Positions 24,531 to 32,311 of a stretch of 57,516 bases of DNA are shown here, one piece after another. The stretch's first letter is position 1, and every line of letters begins with the position of its first letter. The notes beneath the pieces were generated by a model. The model saw only the letters and a program-made list of their open reading frames with translations, ran no database searches and was not told the DNA's origin. The stretch comes from Deltaproteobacteria bacterium (GTDB taxonomy: Bacteria > Myxococcota_A > UBA9160 > UBA6930). The stretch covers positions 1 to 57,516 of the forward strand of contig JAJDAP010000050.1 of NCBI GenBank assembly GCA_029261795.1. The letters are read 5' to 3'. The position numbers were made by a program, and so were the translations under genes.

Positions 24531-24749
24531 CTAGCAGAGCAGTCGCGGAGGCCGCGCTCTGTCACGCGCGTCGAGGCATGCGAGCGCTTCCTCGAGGGTG
24601 GCCACCGTCTCGCGGAGCTGGGTTTCGTCGATGTGCAGCGTCAGCGCACCCAGGTTCACGTGGAACTTGCCGTGATCGCAGGCGTCCACGGCACAGGTGC
24701 GACCGCGTGCGAGGGGGCGGTGTTGGCAGCCCATGGTTCTTCGATTCAT
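24531..24749 (-). CDS. Small Cys/His protein divergent from hemP, probably Fur-regulated
   Basis: A 72-residue protein starting at an ATG with GGAGGACA upstream. The core DACDHGKFHVNLGALTLHID followed by a helix (ETQLRETVATLEEALACL) resembles small uncharacterised proteins beside heme or siderophore receptors (Cys-x-x-Gly-x-h-His-h pattern), as I recall them. Four Cys and several His residues suggest metal or heme contact. It is divergent from hemP with two Fur-like palindromes between them. Its 3' end adjoins the truncated hydrolase, so its last residues could be affected by that junction. Confidence 0.6.
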   Translation of the reverse strand: MNRRTMGCQHRPLARGRTCAVDACDHGKFHVNLGALTLHIDETQLRETVATLEEALACLDARDRARPPRLLC

Positions 24750-24942
24750 GAGTGTCCTCCGGGTAGGGTGGCGCGGAATACTGGCGGGTCACTGCTCGCC
24801 GAGGCGATGAAGGGCGGGGCGGCGGGTGTCCACTCCCTCCGCCCCGCGCCGGACGGGCTGCGCCCATCCTCGTTGCCCGGGTCTGGAACCAGTCGGAGGG
24901 GAAGTCTTCCTGGTACCGGACTGAGCGATGGAATCAATGATA

Positions 24943-24963
24943 TGAAAATGAAATTCATTTTCA
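24943..24963. promoter_or_regulatory. Fur-box-like palindrome 1
   Basis: A 21-base near-perfect palindrome (half-sites TGAAAATGA and TTCATTTTCA) in an AT-rich island within GC-rich DNA, in the promoter region shared by the small Cys protein gene and hemP. It matches the Fur consensus style of alternating A/T-rich inverted hexamers. Confidence 0.65.
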
Positions 24964-24981
24964 ATAAAATCAAGCATTTAT

Positions 24982-24996
24982 TGAAATTGAATTTCA
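24982..24996. promoter_or_regulatory. Fur-box-like palindrome 2
   Basis: TGAAATT-G-AATTTCA, a perfect 7-1-7 inverted repeat, the spacing described for Fur sites. It is 90 bases upstream of the hemP start and 18 bases beyond the first palindrome, so two Fur dimers could bind cooperatively. The -10/-35 elements cannot be distinguished within the A/T-rich stretch. Confidence 0.65.
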
Positions 24997-25085
24997 CTTT
25001 CGATAGTCTCGCACCATCCGCGCTAGCCAGCCCGAGGCCAGCCCATTCCGCGGCGATCCCCCACAAATCCGCCGAAGGAATCGTC

Positions 25086-25280
25086 ATGACTGTTGGTCGC
25101 AAAGATCTCGAGCCCGACCATGGCCCTGAAGAGGAAGCTCACGCAGGCGGGCCGGATGCCCCCCGCATCATCTCCGTGGAAGCCCTGCTCGGAGATCAGC
25201 GCGTCCTGCGCCTCGAGCATCGCGGGGAGCTGTACACGCTCCGCGTCACGCGAAACGATCGGCTCATCCTCACGAAGTAG
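25086..25280 (+). CDS. hemP: Hemin uptake protein HemP
   Basis: A 64-residue protein with the HemP signature in its last 38 residues: RIISVEALLGDQRVLRLEH, then GELYTLRVTRNDRLILTK at the very C-terminus, which is the invariant end of the family. The first half is acidic and variable. HemP is a small protein encoded in heme uptake clusters, and in some bacteria it is required for expression of the heme receptor. The ATG at 25086 has a GAAGGA ribosome site. Fur-like palindromes upstream indicate iron-repressed expression. Its 3' end overlaps the convergent PEP-CTERM gene by 11 bases. Confidence 0.9.
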   Translation: MTVGRKDLEPDHGPEEEAHAGGPDAPRIISVEALLGDQRVLRLEHRGELYTLRVTRNDRLILTK

Positions 25281-25947
25281 GGCGGCCGCGCCGCCGGCGA
25301 AGCGCCATGGCCGCTACTGCGCCAGCGAGCAGGGCGGCGAGGCCAGGTTCGGGCACGATCTCGAGCACGAGGTTGGGCTTCAAGTTGGCATGGACGCCGG
25401 CTTCGAAAGAGTAGAAGCCCACGAGTCGCTCGGTCGGATTGGTGATGGCCACCCCATTGTTCGTGAGCGATCCATCGAGCCAGCCCTGCGCCAGTGAAGT
25501 CACATCGAAGATCTGGAGGCCCAGTCCAGTGACGCCCGAGATCTCGTCCAATACACCGCCGACGCCAGGACGGGAGTTCCAGTCGAGCGAACTCTCGCTC
25601 CAACTATCGAGGACGGGCCGGAGCTGCAGGGTGGCGGCATCCGTCGTGGCATCGCCGAAGCCGGTGAAATCGAAGCTGTAGTGGAGCCAGAAGAATGCGG
25701 ACGCCACGCGTTCACCGGGCTTCAGAACGATGCCGCCCAGATCCATCTGGACGTAGGTCTCGAAGCGATGCGATACGCCCGAATCATCGAAGCCCGTGAA
25801 CGCGTACATCGTATCGCGGTTCCCGCGCGGCAGACTCGGCAGGAACGAGTACGGCGAGGAGTCGACGCCGGACGAGACCAACAACGGCGTCGCCGCTGAG
25901 GGGCTCGCCACGAAGGTGAGGATGAGTGCGAAGCGTAGCCACCGCAT
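25270..25947 (-). CDS. PEP-CTERM protein with DNRLRE-like domain
   Basis: A 225-residue exported protein: signal peptide (WLRFALILTFVASPSAA), a beta-sandwich domain like the DNRLRE family (YVQMDLGGIVLKPGERVASA, LRPVLDSWSESSLDWNSRP, FDVTSLAQGW, VGFYSFEAG) and a PEP-CTERM tail (IVPEPGLAALLAGAVAAMAL then RRRRG). DNRLRE domains occur in surface proteins and are thought structural. It starts 33 bases after the TonB receptor stop on the same strand, so it is likely co-transcribed with it and made under iron limitation. The start at 25947 has GGAG five bases upstream. The link with heme uptake is inferred from position only. Confidence 0.75.
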   Translation of the reverse strand: MRWLRFALILTFVASPSAATPLLVSSGVDSSPYSFLPSLPRGNRDTMYAFTGFDDSGVSHRFETYVQMDLGGIVLKPGERVASAFFWLHYSFDFTGFGDATTDAATLQLRPVLDSWSESSLDWNSRPGVGGVLDEISGVTGLGLQIFDVTSLAQGWLDGSLTNNGVAITNPTERLVGFYSFEAGVHANLKPNLVLEIVPEPGLAALLAGAVAAMALRRRRGRPTS

Positions 25948-25979
25948 GGGTTCTCCAGTTCCGGGCTCGAGGGCCCGGA

Positions 25980-28139
25980 TCAATCGAAGCGCGCTCGCAT
26001 CCCGACGAAGAACGTGCGTCCACGCACCACGTAGGAATCGACGAAGCGTTCGTCAGTGAGGTTGTTGATGTCGAGATAGAGCGCGAAGTCGTCGCCGAGG
26101 GGTTGCGTCAACCTCGCGTCGACCGTGAGCGATGGATCCGAACGTTCGAGCGTCCCGAAGCTGAGTAGCCCCGTTCCGCTCGTCTCGATCAAGGCGCGGT
26201 CACGCCAGCGCGCACGGATCGACACCTCGGTCTGCGTCACGGGGAGCCGGAACGTCGCGCGCGCATCCGCCACGTGTTTCGCCTCGTTCGGAAGCTCGGT
26301 CAGGTTGACGTTCGACGCCGTCACTTCGGTGTCGAGCAGCGTGTAGCCGAAGTCGAGATCGAGCCCGAATCCGGTGCGGAAACGCGCACGCGCTTCGATC
26401 CCCCGCGTCTCCACCGAGTCGAGGTTGGTCTTTCGGAACAGCTGGGCAGTCACCGGCAAATCCAGGAGCGCGGTCGTGGTCGCGCCGAGCGCGCCGCATT
26501 CCGGGAAGAAGTTGGACGTGACCTGGCAGACGAGCGCCAGCCCGGGTGGAACCACGACCGGCACGACCGAATCGATCCGGCGGGTCCCCGTCGTCAGTGA
26601 GCCGGCGAAGTTGGAGCGGATGTGGTCCTCGATGTCGTTGTGGAACGCGACGCCCGAGAGCAGGACCCCCTCCTTTGGCGACCATTCGAAGCCGAAGCGA
26701 AGCGACGTCGAGGTTTCGGGAGTCAAGCTTTCGTTGCCGGACAGGAAGTAGGCCCCGCCCAGTTGCGCCGAAGGCGGTTGGTGCAGGTCTCGAAGCGAGG
26801 GCAGGCGGTAATTGCGTCCGTAGGAGGCGCGGAGCCGGAAGAGGCCTCCCTCTGCGGTCGACCACGGCGTCCAGACGATGGCCGCCTGAGGGAGGATCTT
26901 GGCATCGAACTCGCTATGCAGCTGGAGCCGCGTCCCGAGTTCGAGGCGAAGCGTTTCGCCGAAGCGGATCTCGTCCGCCAGATGGATGCCCGTGGCGTCG
27001 TGCGACTGGTTGACATCGTCGGGTGTCAGGCGCGCATCGATGTCTCCCGGGAGCATGTCCTGCCGGAGCTTCAGGCGGGGCCTGCGCCAGTCGGCCCCGA
27101 AAGAGATCTCGTGCTGCAGGGGGCCGATGCGAAGATCGTGGGTGGCGAAGAGTTCGAGCGAGAGTTCGTCTTCGTCCAGCGCGAATCGCCGACCGACGGC
27201 AGAGCGCGTCTCGCTGGAGAACCACCCGACTCTGGCTCGAACCGTCGTCGCCCCGTCGAGGTCGAGGATGGCTTGTTGCGAAATCAACCAGCGCTGCTGG
27301 TCCCGGCGCAGCGGCGCACCCGCATCGAAGACGAAGTCCTCGTCCTCGCGGCGGAAGCCGGCTCGGGTGCGAAGCTCGAGCGCCGACGAGGGCGACCAGC
27401 GGAACGTGCCGTAGGCGTCCCGCGAGAGACGTCGGGATTCGCGGCCGGATGGAACGAAGACGCTGCGCTCGAGATTCTCCGGCGCTTCATAGCCGTCGAT
27501 CTGGTCGTGCGTGAAGGCCAGGGTGCCACCGAGCGTCGGCGTTCCGTAGGCGAGCGTGCCGGCGCCTTGCGCCTTGTGGTCACTTCCCCAACCGGAGTCG
27601 ATGCTGCCGGCCCAGCCGTCCTCGGGCGCGGACTGCGTGACGATGTTCAGAACGCCACCGGCCGCCTCGGGGCCGAAGCGCAGGCCCTGGGCGCCGCGGA
27701 GGATTTCGATTCGCTCCACACCGGTGAGCGGAACATCTCGGAGATCGTCTACCGCACCGATCTCGCCCGAATAACGTTCGCCGTTGACGAGTACGCGCGT
27801 GTACGAGGGCGGCATTCCCTCGATCGAGACCGCGGCCTCTTCGCCCTGGACCCGGCGTTGCAGCCGGATCCCGGGCAGGAGTCGCACGGCATCCGCCGCG
27901 TTCGTGGCCGGAAGTCCTTCGACCTCCGCCAGGGTGAGGACTTCGGTTTCGACGGCCGTGTCCTCGAAGCCGATCGGATCATCGACTTCCTCGTGGGTGA
28001 CGACGAGTTGGTCGATCTCGGTTGGCGCATCCGGTTCGGCTGCTTGGCTGGGCCCAGGAGCGAGCACGAAGACGGCGCCGATGAGGAAGGGGAGGGCGAG
28101 GGGCGCCTGCGCGCCGCGCCACGAGTGCATGAGGGTCAT
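25980..28139 (-). CDS. TonB-dependent outer membrane receptor (probable heme receptor)
   Basis: A 719-residue outer membrane beta-barrel. Signal peptide ends at about residue 35; TonB box DQLVVTHEE follows; the plug domain shows LPGIRLQRRVQGEEAAVSIEG, VLVNGERYSG, GVERIEILRGAQGLRFGPEA and GGVLNIVTQ. The barrel has RASYGRNYRLPSLRDLHQ and GNESLTPETSTSLRFG, and it ends in an aromatic strand (FFVGMRARFD). The heme role is inferred from hemP and hmuTUV on either side; the classic FRAP box is only loosely recognisable. A Fur-like palindrome lies about 100 bases upstream. It likely imports heme or a heme-containing complex powered by TonB-ExbBD, which is not in the window. Confidence 0.85.
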   Translation of the reverse strand: MTLMHSWRGAQAPLALPFLIGAVFVLAPGPSQAAEPDAPTEIDQLVVTHEEVDDPIGFEDTAVETEVLTLAEVEGLPATNAADAVRLLPGIRLQRRVQGEEAAVSIEGMPPSYTRVLVNGERYSGEIGAVDDLRDVPLTGVERIEILRGAQGLRFGPEAAGGVLNIVTQSAPEDGWAGSIDSGWGSDHKAQGAGTLAYGTPTLGGTLAFTHDQIDGYEAPENLERSVFVPSGRESRRLSRDAYGTFRWSPSSALELRTRAGFRREDEDFVFDAGAPLRRDQQRWLISQQAILDLDGATTVRARVGWFSSETRSAVGRRFALDEDELSLELFATHDLRIGPLQHEISFGADWRRPRLKLRQDMLPGDIDARLTPDDVNQSHDATGIHLADEIRFGETLRLELGTRLQLHSEFDAKILPQAAIVWTPWSTAEGGLFRLRASYGRNYRLPSLRDLHQPPSAQLGGAYFLSGNESLTPETSTSLRFGFEWSPKEGVLLSGVAFHNDIEDHIRSNFAGSLTTGTRRIDSVVPVVVPPGLALVCQVTSNFFPECGALGATTTALLDLPVTAQLFRKTNLDSVETRGIEARARFRTGFGLDLDFGYTLLDTEVTASNVNLTELPNEAKHVADARATFRLPVTQTEVSIRARWRDRALIETSGTGLLSFGTLERSDPSLTVDARLTQPLGDDFALYLDINNLTDERFVDSYVVRGRTFFVGMRARFD

Positions 28140-28237
28140 GTGCGAATTCCACCGGATTCAAAAGGGATCGCTCCGGGGAATTCCACGTGGCTGGCGCGGC
28201 GCTTGCTGCCCGAACTCACGAAGCAGGGGCAGGGTAT

Positions 28238-28258
28238 TGAAATTGACAATCGATTTCA
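28238..28258. promoter_or_regulatory. Fur-box-like palindrome 3, between divergent heme genes
   Basis: Half-sites TGAAATTG and CGATTTCA (outer six bases perfectly inverted, 21 bases in all), between the TonB receptor gene (minus) and the chuX-like/hmuTUV genes (plus). Its sequence is close to the two palindromes at hemP, supporting one regulator for all three promoters. Confidence 0.6.
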
Positions 28259-28386
28259 ACTAGCCTAGGGTCGATTTCGAACGCCAGCCAAGGCTCTCTG
28301 CCAGCCAGCGATGACTCGACTCCCCGGACGGAACTACGACCGCCCGGTCGTCTCCATCCCCCATCGCCCGACGCAGAGAGCCGCCA

Positions 28387-28824
28387 ATGCCCCCGTCTGT
28401 TTTCGCTGCTTCGCCCGACGCCCCCACGCGGCCTTGGACGACCCCGCGATTCTTCGCATTGCTTCAGCAGCTCGGCCGGCTTCGCGTCATCTCGCAGTGC
28501 GGCCCGAGCACCTTCGAGGCGCTCTGCGACGTGTCGTCGTTCGAGATCGCGCACGGCTTCCTGAACGCGATCACGCGCGACTACCACTGGCACCTGGCGC
28601 TCGAGCGCTGCCGGCATCTGAGGAGCCATGACGCGCTGCACGCCCGCTCGGGTCGGCGCGTCCTGTTCTTCACGCTCGCCGAATCCGACGCCAGCCCGCC
28701 GTTCCTTCGCATCTACCTCCACCGCGAGAAGGGCGCGGAGTTCGACACCGAGATCGAATCGCGTTTTCGGCAAGCCCATGACGAACTGGCCCCGGGGCGG
28801 GCCCTGACGCTGGAGTCTGCCTGA
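28387..28824 (+). CDS. Small cytosolic heme-utilization protein, ChuX/HutX-like
   Basis: A 145-residue protein without signal peptide, first gene of the plus-strand heme operon. Segments LGRLRVISQCGPSTFEAL and ITRDYHWHLALERC followed by VLFFTLAESDASPPFLRIYLHR then KGAEF resemble cytosolic heme-binding proteins of the HemS/ChuX superfamily, which take heme after import and deliver or store it. The His residues in HWHLALERCRH could ligate heme. It ends with a four-base overlap into hmuT (translational coupling). The family call is by general resemblance and position. Confidence 0.55.
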   Translation: MPPSVFAASPDAPTRPWTTPRFFALLQQLGRLRVISQCGPSTFEALCDVSSFEIAHGFLNAITRDYHWHLALERCRHLRSHDALHARSGRRVLFFTLAESDASPPFLRIYLHREKGAEFDTEIESRFRQAHDELAPGRALTLESA

Positions 28825-29744
28825 TGCCGCGGTTGCTGAGCCTGCTCGTTGTCTTCCTCCTCGGCGCGGTGCCGCTTCCCTCGGTGGCCGAGACCCGCGT
28901 CGCCACGCTGCTGCCGTTCGTTGAGGATGCGCTCGAGCGCGCGGCTCCGGACGAAGTCGACATCGTCGCATCGGTACGTCGCGACCTCCGCGTGCCGCTC
29001 ACCTCGGGTGCGGCCGATCTCGGGAATCCGCACGCGCCGAGCCTGGAAACGCTGGTCGCCGCGCGACCGGACCTCGTCGTTGGCGATCGGCTCGTGCACG
29101 GATCATTGCGGCTGAAGCTCGAGCGCAGCGGAGCCGAGATCCTGCTGATCGACACCACATCGGTAGACGGGACGCTCGACGCCCTGATGATGGTCGCGAG
29201 GCAGGCCGGCATCGAGACGCAGATGCGCCGCGAAGTCGGGGCCGCCCGCGCGCGGCTGAGCGCGGCGCGGCTGGCCGAGCCGGTACGGGTCCTCGCGCTC
29301 TTCGGCACGCCCGGGTCCACCTTTGCGTTCACCGAACGCACCTGGTTCGGCGATCTGCTCGCGCGGGTCGGCTACGAGAACGTTGCACCCGAGCCCGAAC
29401 GCAGTGGACGCTTCCCCGGGCTCGTGCCGTTGAACGACGAGATCGTGGCCACGCTCCGTCCCGATCTGGTGCTGCTCGTGACACACGGCGATGTGGCGTC
29501 CGTGCAGGCGTCGTTCGAGGCGTTGACACGCTCGGGCGGCGCCTGGGGATCCCTCGGCCGTTCGGCCAGGAAGGGGATGCACACCCTCGATGCGAGTCGA
29601 TTCGCCAGCAACCCGGGTCTTGCCCTGCCCGAAGCCGCCCAGGCGCTCGTGGCGCTGGGGACGCCGCAGCCGCCACCCAACGTGGGCGCACCGCCGCCAC
29701 TCGTCGAGGTGTCACCGACGCTAGGCGGAGGCGCGAACCGATGA
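28824..29744 (+). CDS. hmuT: Heme ABC transporter periplasmic binding protein
   Basis: A 306-residue periplasmic binding protein of the cobalamin/heme class (two lobes joined by a long helix). Signal peptide LLSLLVVFLLGAVPLPSVA; lobe 1 with RVATLLPFVEDALE and LETLVAARPDLVVGDRLVHG; lobe 2 with VRVLALFGTPGSTFAF and NDEIVATLRPDLVLLVTHG. HmuT proteins carry heme from the outer membrane receptor to the permease. The start overlaps the ChuX-like stop and the end overlaps the permease start. An unusual Pro-rich C-terminal tail (PQPPPNVGAPPPLVEV) follows the last helix. Confidence 0.85.
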   Translation: MPRLLSLLVVFLLGAVPLPSVAETRVATLLPFVEDALERAAPDEVDIVASVRRDLRVPLTSGAADLGNPHAPSLETLVAARPDLVVGDRLVHGSLRLKLERSGAEILLIDTTSVDGTLDALMMVARQAGIETQMRREVGAARARLSAARLAEPVRVLALFGTPGSTFAFTERTWFGDLLARVGYENVAPEPERSGRFPGLVPLNDEIVATLRPDLVLLVTHGDVASVQASFEALTRSGGAWGSLGRSARKGMHTLDASRFASNPGLALPEAAQALVALGTPQPPPNVGAPPPLVEVSPTLGGGANR

Positions 29745-30763
29745 CCGCGATCTGGTACCGCGCGCGTCTTCACTGGGAAGCGCTCGAGTCGCACTCGTGG
29801 TTCTGGGCGTCTACGCTCGGGGCGTCCGCCGTCACGGCCGCACTCTTTGCTGCGGCGATCGGGCCAGTAGCGGTCCCGATCGGCGAGATCGGGCGCGTGC
29901 TATTCGACGAAGCCCACGAACTGCACGCGGTGCTCTGGGAGGTCCGTGTCCCGCGCGTCGTCGGCGGTGCCATCGTCGGCGCGGTGCTGGCCACTGCGGG
30001 CACCCTGATGCAGACCGTGGTTCGCAATCCGCTCGCAGACCCCGGGCTCCTGGGTGTGACCGCGGGCGCAGGCTTCGCTGCGCTGCTCGCGATCATCTTC
30101 TTTCCCGCCGCCACCGCGTGGGTGCCGGCTGCCGCCTTCGTGGGCAGCCTGCTGACCGTCTCGCTGCTGATGGGGCTCGCATGGCGTCCGGGGCGCGCCG
30201 GCGGCCCGTTGCGTCTCCTGCTCTCCGGTGTCGCGATCCAGGCGGTCTTCTTCGCGTCGACGGCCATGCTCTCGTTCGTGTTCGCCGATCGCGCGCCGTC
30301 CTTTGCGGCATTCGTGGTCGGCTCACTCAACGGCCTCGGCTGGCAGGATGTGAGGTTCGCGGCCTGGCCCGCCGCCATCGGGTTCTTCGGGGCACTGCTC
30401 GGCGCGCGCTCGTTCGACCTGCTGCTGCTCGACGATACGAGCGCGGCCGGCGTGGGGCTGGCCGTGCGTCAGACCCGGATGTTCGCGGCGGCCTTTGCAG
30501 CCGTGCTGGCGGCCGGCGCCGTGAGCATTGCGGGCCTGGTCGGCTTCGTCGGCCTGGTGGTACCGAATGCGATGCGCCTGCTCGTCGGGCCGAACCACCG
30601 GACGTTGCTCCCGCTGGCCGCCATCGCCGGCGCCATCCTGGTGGTGGTTGCCGATACCGCCGCGCGCAGCTGGTTAGCACCCCTCGAACTCCCCGTCGGT
30701 GCGCTCCTGGCATTCGTCGGCGGCCCCTACTTCCTCTACCTGCTGTGGCGGAGGCTCGGCTGA
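29741..30763 (+). CDS. hmuU: Heme ABC transporter permease (FecCD family)
   Basis: A 340-residue inner membrane protein with about nine to ten helices. The FecCD hallmark GAVLATAGTLMQTVVRNPLA, followed by DPGLLGVTAGAGFAA, lies near residue 90. ASIAGLVGFVGLVVPNAMR-type sequence (here VSIAGLVGFVGLVVPNAMRL) near residue 270 precedes the cytoplasmic coupling helix that contacts the ATPase. It overlaps hmuT by four bases and the ATPase start by three (TGATG), so the three are coupled. A dimer forms the heme channel. Confidence 0.9.
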   Translation: MTAIWYRARLHWEALESHSWFWASTLGASAVTAALFAAAIGPVAVPIGEIGRVLFDEAHELHAVLWEVRVPRVVGGAIVGAVLATAGTLMQTVVRNPLADPGLLGVTAGAGFAALLAIIFFPAATAWVPAAAFVGSLLTVSLLMGLAWRPGRAGGPLRLLLSGVAIQAVFFASTAMLSFVFADRAPSFAAFVVGSLNGLGWQDVRFAAWPAAIGFFGALLGARSFDLLLLDDTSAAGVGLAVRQTRMFAAAFAAVLAAGAVSIAGLVGFVGLVVPNAMRLLVGPNHRTLLPLAAIAGAILVVVADTAARSWLAPLELPVGALLAFVGGPYFLYLLWRRLG

Positions 30764-31560
30764 TGACGCTCTCCGTTGCGCGGGTCGGTGTGCGCCATGT
30801 CGGTGCCGATCACGATGTGCTTCGCGATGTATCGCTCGCGGTAGAGCCGGGCGAGGTGCTCGCGCTCGTCGGGCCGAATGGTTCGGGGAAGTCGACACTG
30901 TTAGGCGCCATGGCGGGCCAGATCGCGCCTCGCGCCGGCACGGTTTCATGGGCCGGGCGGCCCCTCGCACGGATGTCACGACGCGACCTCGGGCGCCAGA
31001 TGGCTTTCCTCCCCCAGGATCCGCAATGCCCCGAAGGCCTCACCGTGCGGGAACTCGTCGAGAACGGTCGCTACCCACACCGATCCTTCGGCGCCCAGGC
31101 GCGTGGCGTCGACGACACCGCCGTTCGTCGCGCGATCGATTTGATGGGGCTCGCGGATCTGTCAGGCCGTCCCGTGGCGACACTGTCCGGTGGCGAACGC
31201 AAACGCGCTTGGCTGGGAATGGTCCTCGCGCAGGCACCCGTGCTGTTGTTGCTCGACGAACCGACTGTGGCCCTCGACGTCCTCCATCAGTGGGAGGTGC
31301 TCGATCTGTTGGCGCGGATCAACCGCGACCGCGGGCTCACGGTCGTCGTCGTCCTGCACGACCTCACCCAAGCGGCGAGCCTGGCCCATCGCATCGCGGT
31401 GTTGGTGCGTGGCCGCATCTACGCGCTGGGCGCCCCGGAAGCCATTCTCGACGAAGCGCTGATGCGCGACGTCTTCGGCGTCAACGCGCGCGTCGAGAAG
31501 CGCGGCGGTCAGTTCCACTTCGATATCCAGGGGCCCGCCCCGGCTATCCGGCATTTCTAG
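30763..31560 (+). CDS. hmuV: Heme ABC transporter ATP-binding protein
   Basis: A 265-residue ABC ATPase, a peripheral inner membrane subunit. Walker A is GPNGSGKST, the Q-loop is AFLPQD, the signature is LSGGERKRAWLGMVLA, Walker B is VLLLLDEPT and the H-loop is VVLHDL. The pattern QDPQCPEGLTVRELVENGRYPH is typical of iron-chelate/heme importers. The start codon overlaps the permease stop. Use for heme is inferred from the cluster; the family also handles siderophores and cobalamin. Confidence 0.9.
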   Translation: MTLSVARVGVRHVGADHDVLRDVSLAVEPGEVLALVGPNGSGKSTLLGAMAGQIAPRAGTVSWAGRPLARMSRRDLGRQMAFLPQDPQCPEGLTVRELVENGRYPHRSFGAQARGVDDTAVRRAIDLMGLADLSGRPVATLSGGERKRAWLGMVLAQAPVLLLLDEPTVALDVLHQWEVLDLLARINRDRGLTVVVVLHDLTQAASLAHRIAVLVRGRIYALGAPEAILDEALMRDVFGVNARVEKRGGQFHFDIQGPAPAIRHF

Positions 31561-31569
31561 GAGACTCCG

Positions 31570-32196
31570 ATGACGTTCAATGCAAATCCGCTGGCACGCG
31601 AGTTCATGGAATGGCAGGCCGCACTTCGCCTCCACACGATGATCGAGCGCAACGGCGCACCACATGTGGGCGTTGCGCCGCTGGTCACCGTCAAACGTCC
31701 CGGGTTCGCGCTCGACGTGGTGAGCCACTCGATCATCTGCGGTCTGTTGCCGGAACCCGGTCGCCTGGACGAGAAGACCAAGGAGTTCCGAGGTATCTAC
31801 GAGGAACACCACGCCGAGGGCGCGCGGGCGGTCTACGACCAGGGCATCTCGTACCTGCTCGGCTACTACTGCGATGCGTCCGCCTTCGACGACACGAGCC
31901 TCACCACGCTGCTGGCCAAGGATCTCGACCTGGTCACGGCGCTCCGGGCGGAGCCCCGCTGCTCGCTCGTGTTCTACGTCTTCGATCTCGAAGCGCGGGC
32001 CGACGATGTCAGCCGGTTCCGCTGCATGCAGGTCGATGTGCTCGCGGATGTTCTTTCGGAAGGGCCGGTCTACGAGAATGTCTGGTGGCACAACACGTTG
32101 TTTCACGGCTTCGCAGACGAGCACGTGGTGGTGCACTTCCACCACCAGACCACCTATTTCACCGGCTTCGGCCGGCTCGAGCGCGTCAACGGTTGA
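31570..32196 (+). CDS. Unassigned protein, last gene of the heme operon
   Basis: A 208-residue soluble protein with no signal peptide, nine bases after the hmuV stop, so almost surely in the same transcript. I do not recognise a named family. Visible features: KRPGFALDVVSHSIICGLLP, a middle with YLLGYYCDASAFDDTSLTTL, and a His/aromatic-rich C-terminus (YENVWWHNTLFHG followed by HVVVHFHHQTTYFTGFG). Many His residues near the end could bind iron or heme. Given its place, it may degrade, store or traffic heme in the cytosol; this is inference from context. Confidence 0.7.
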   Translation: MTFNANPLAREFMEWQAALRLHTMIERNGAPHVGVAPLVTVKRPGFALDVVSHSIICGLLPEPGRLDEKTKEFRGIYEEHHAEGARAVYDQGISYLLGYYCDASAFDDTSLTTLLAKDLDLVTALRAEPRCSLVFYVFDLEARADDVSRFRCMQVDVLADVLSEGPVYENVWWHNTLFHGFADEHVVVHFHHQTTYFTGFGRLERVNG

Positions 32197-32311
32197 CGCG
32201 CTCACTCGGGCGAGCGGACCCTCGAGCGCGGTCCCTCGTCCATCCATGCCCGCCCGCGGCCCGCGGAACGCCAGCCAGCCTGGAATCTACGCGCTCTCGT
32301 TGGAAACGAAA

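Noticed and set aside
26622..28268. A 548-codon open frame opposite the TonB receptor
   Set aside because: Long only because of GC bias in the opposite strand; no fold or motif, and the receptor on the other strand is unmistakable.
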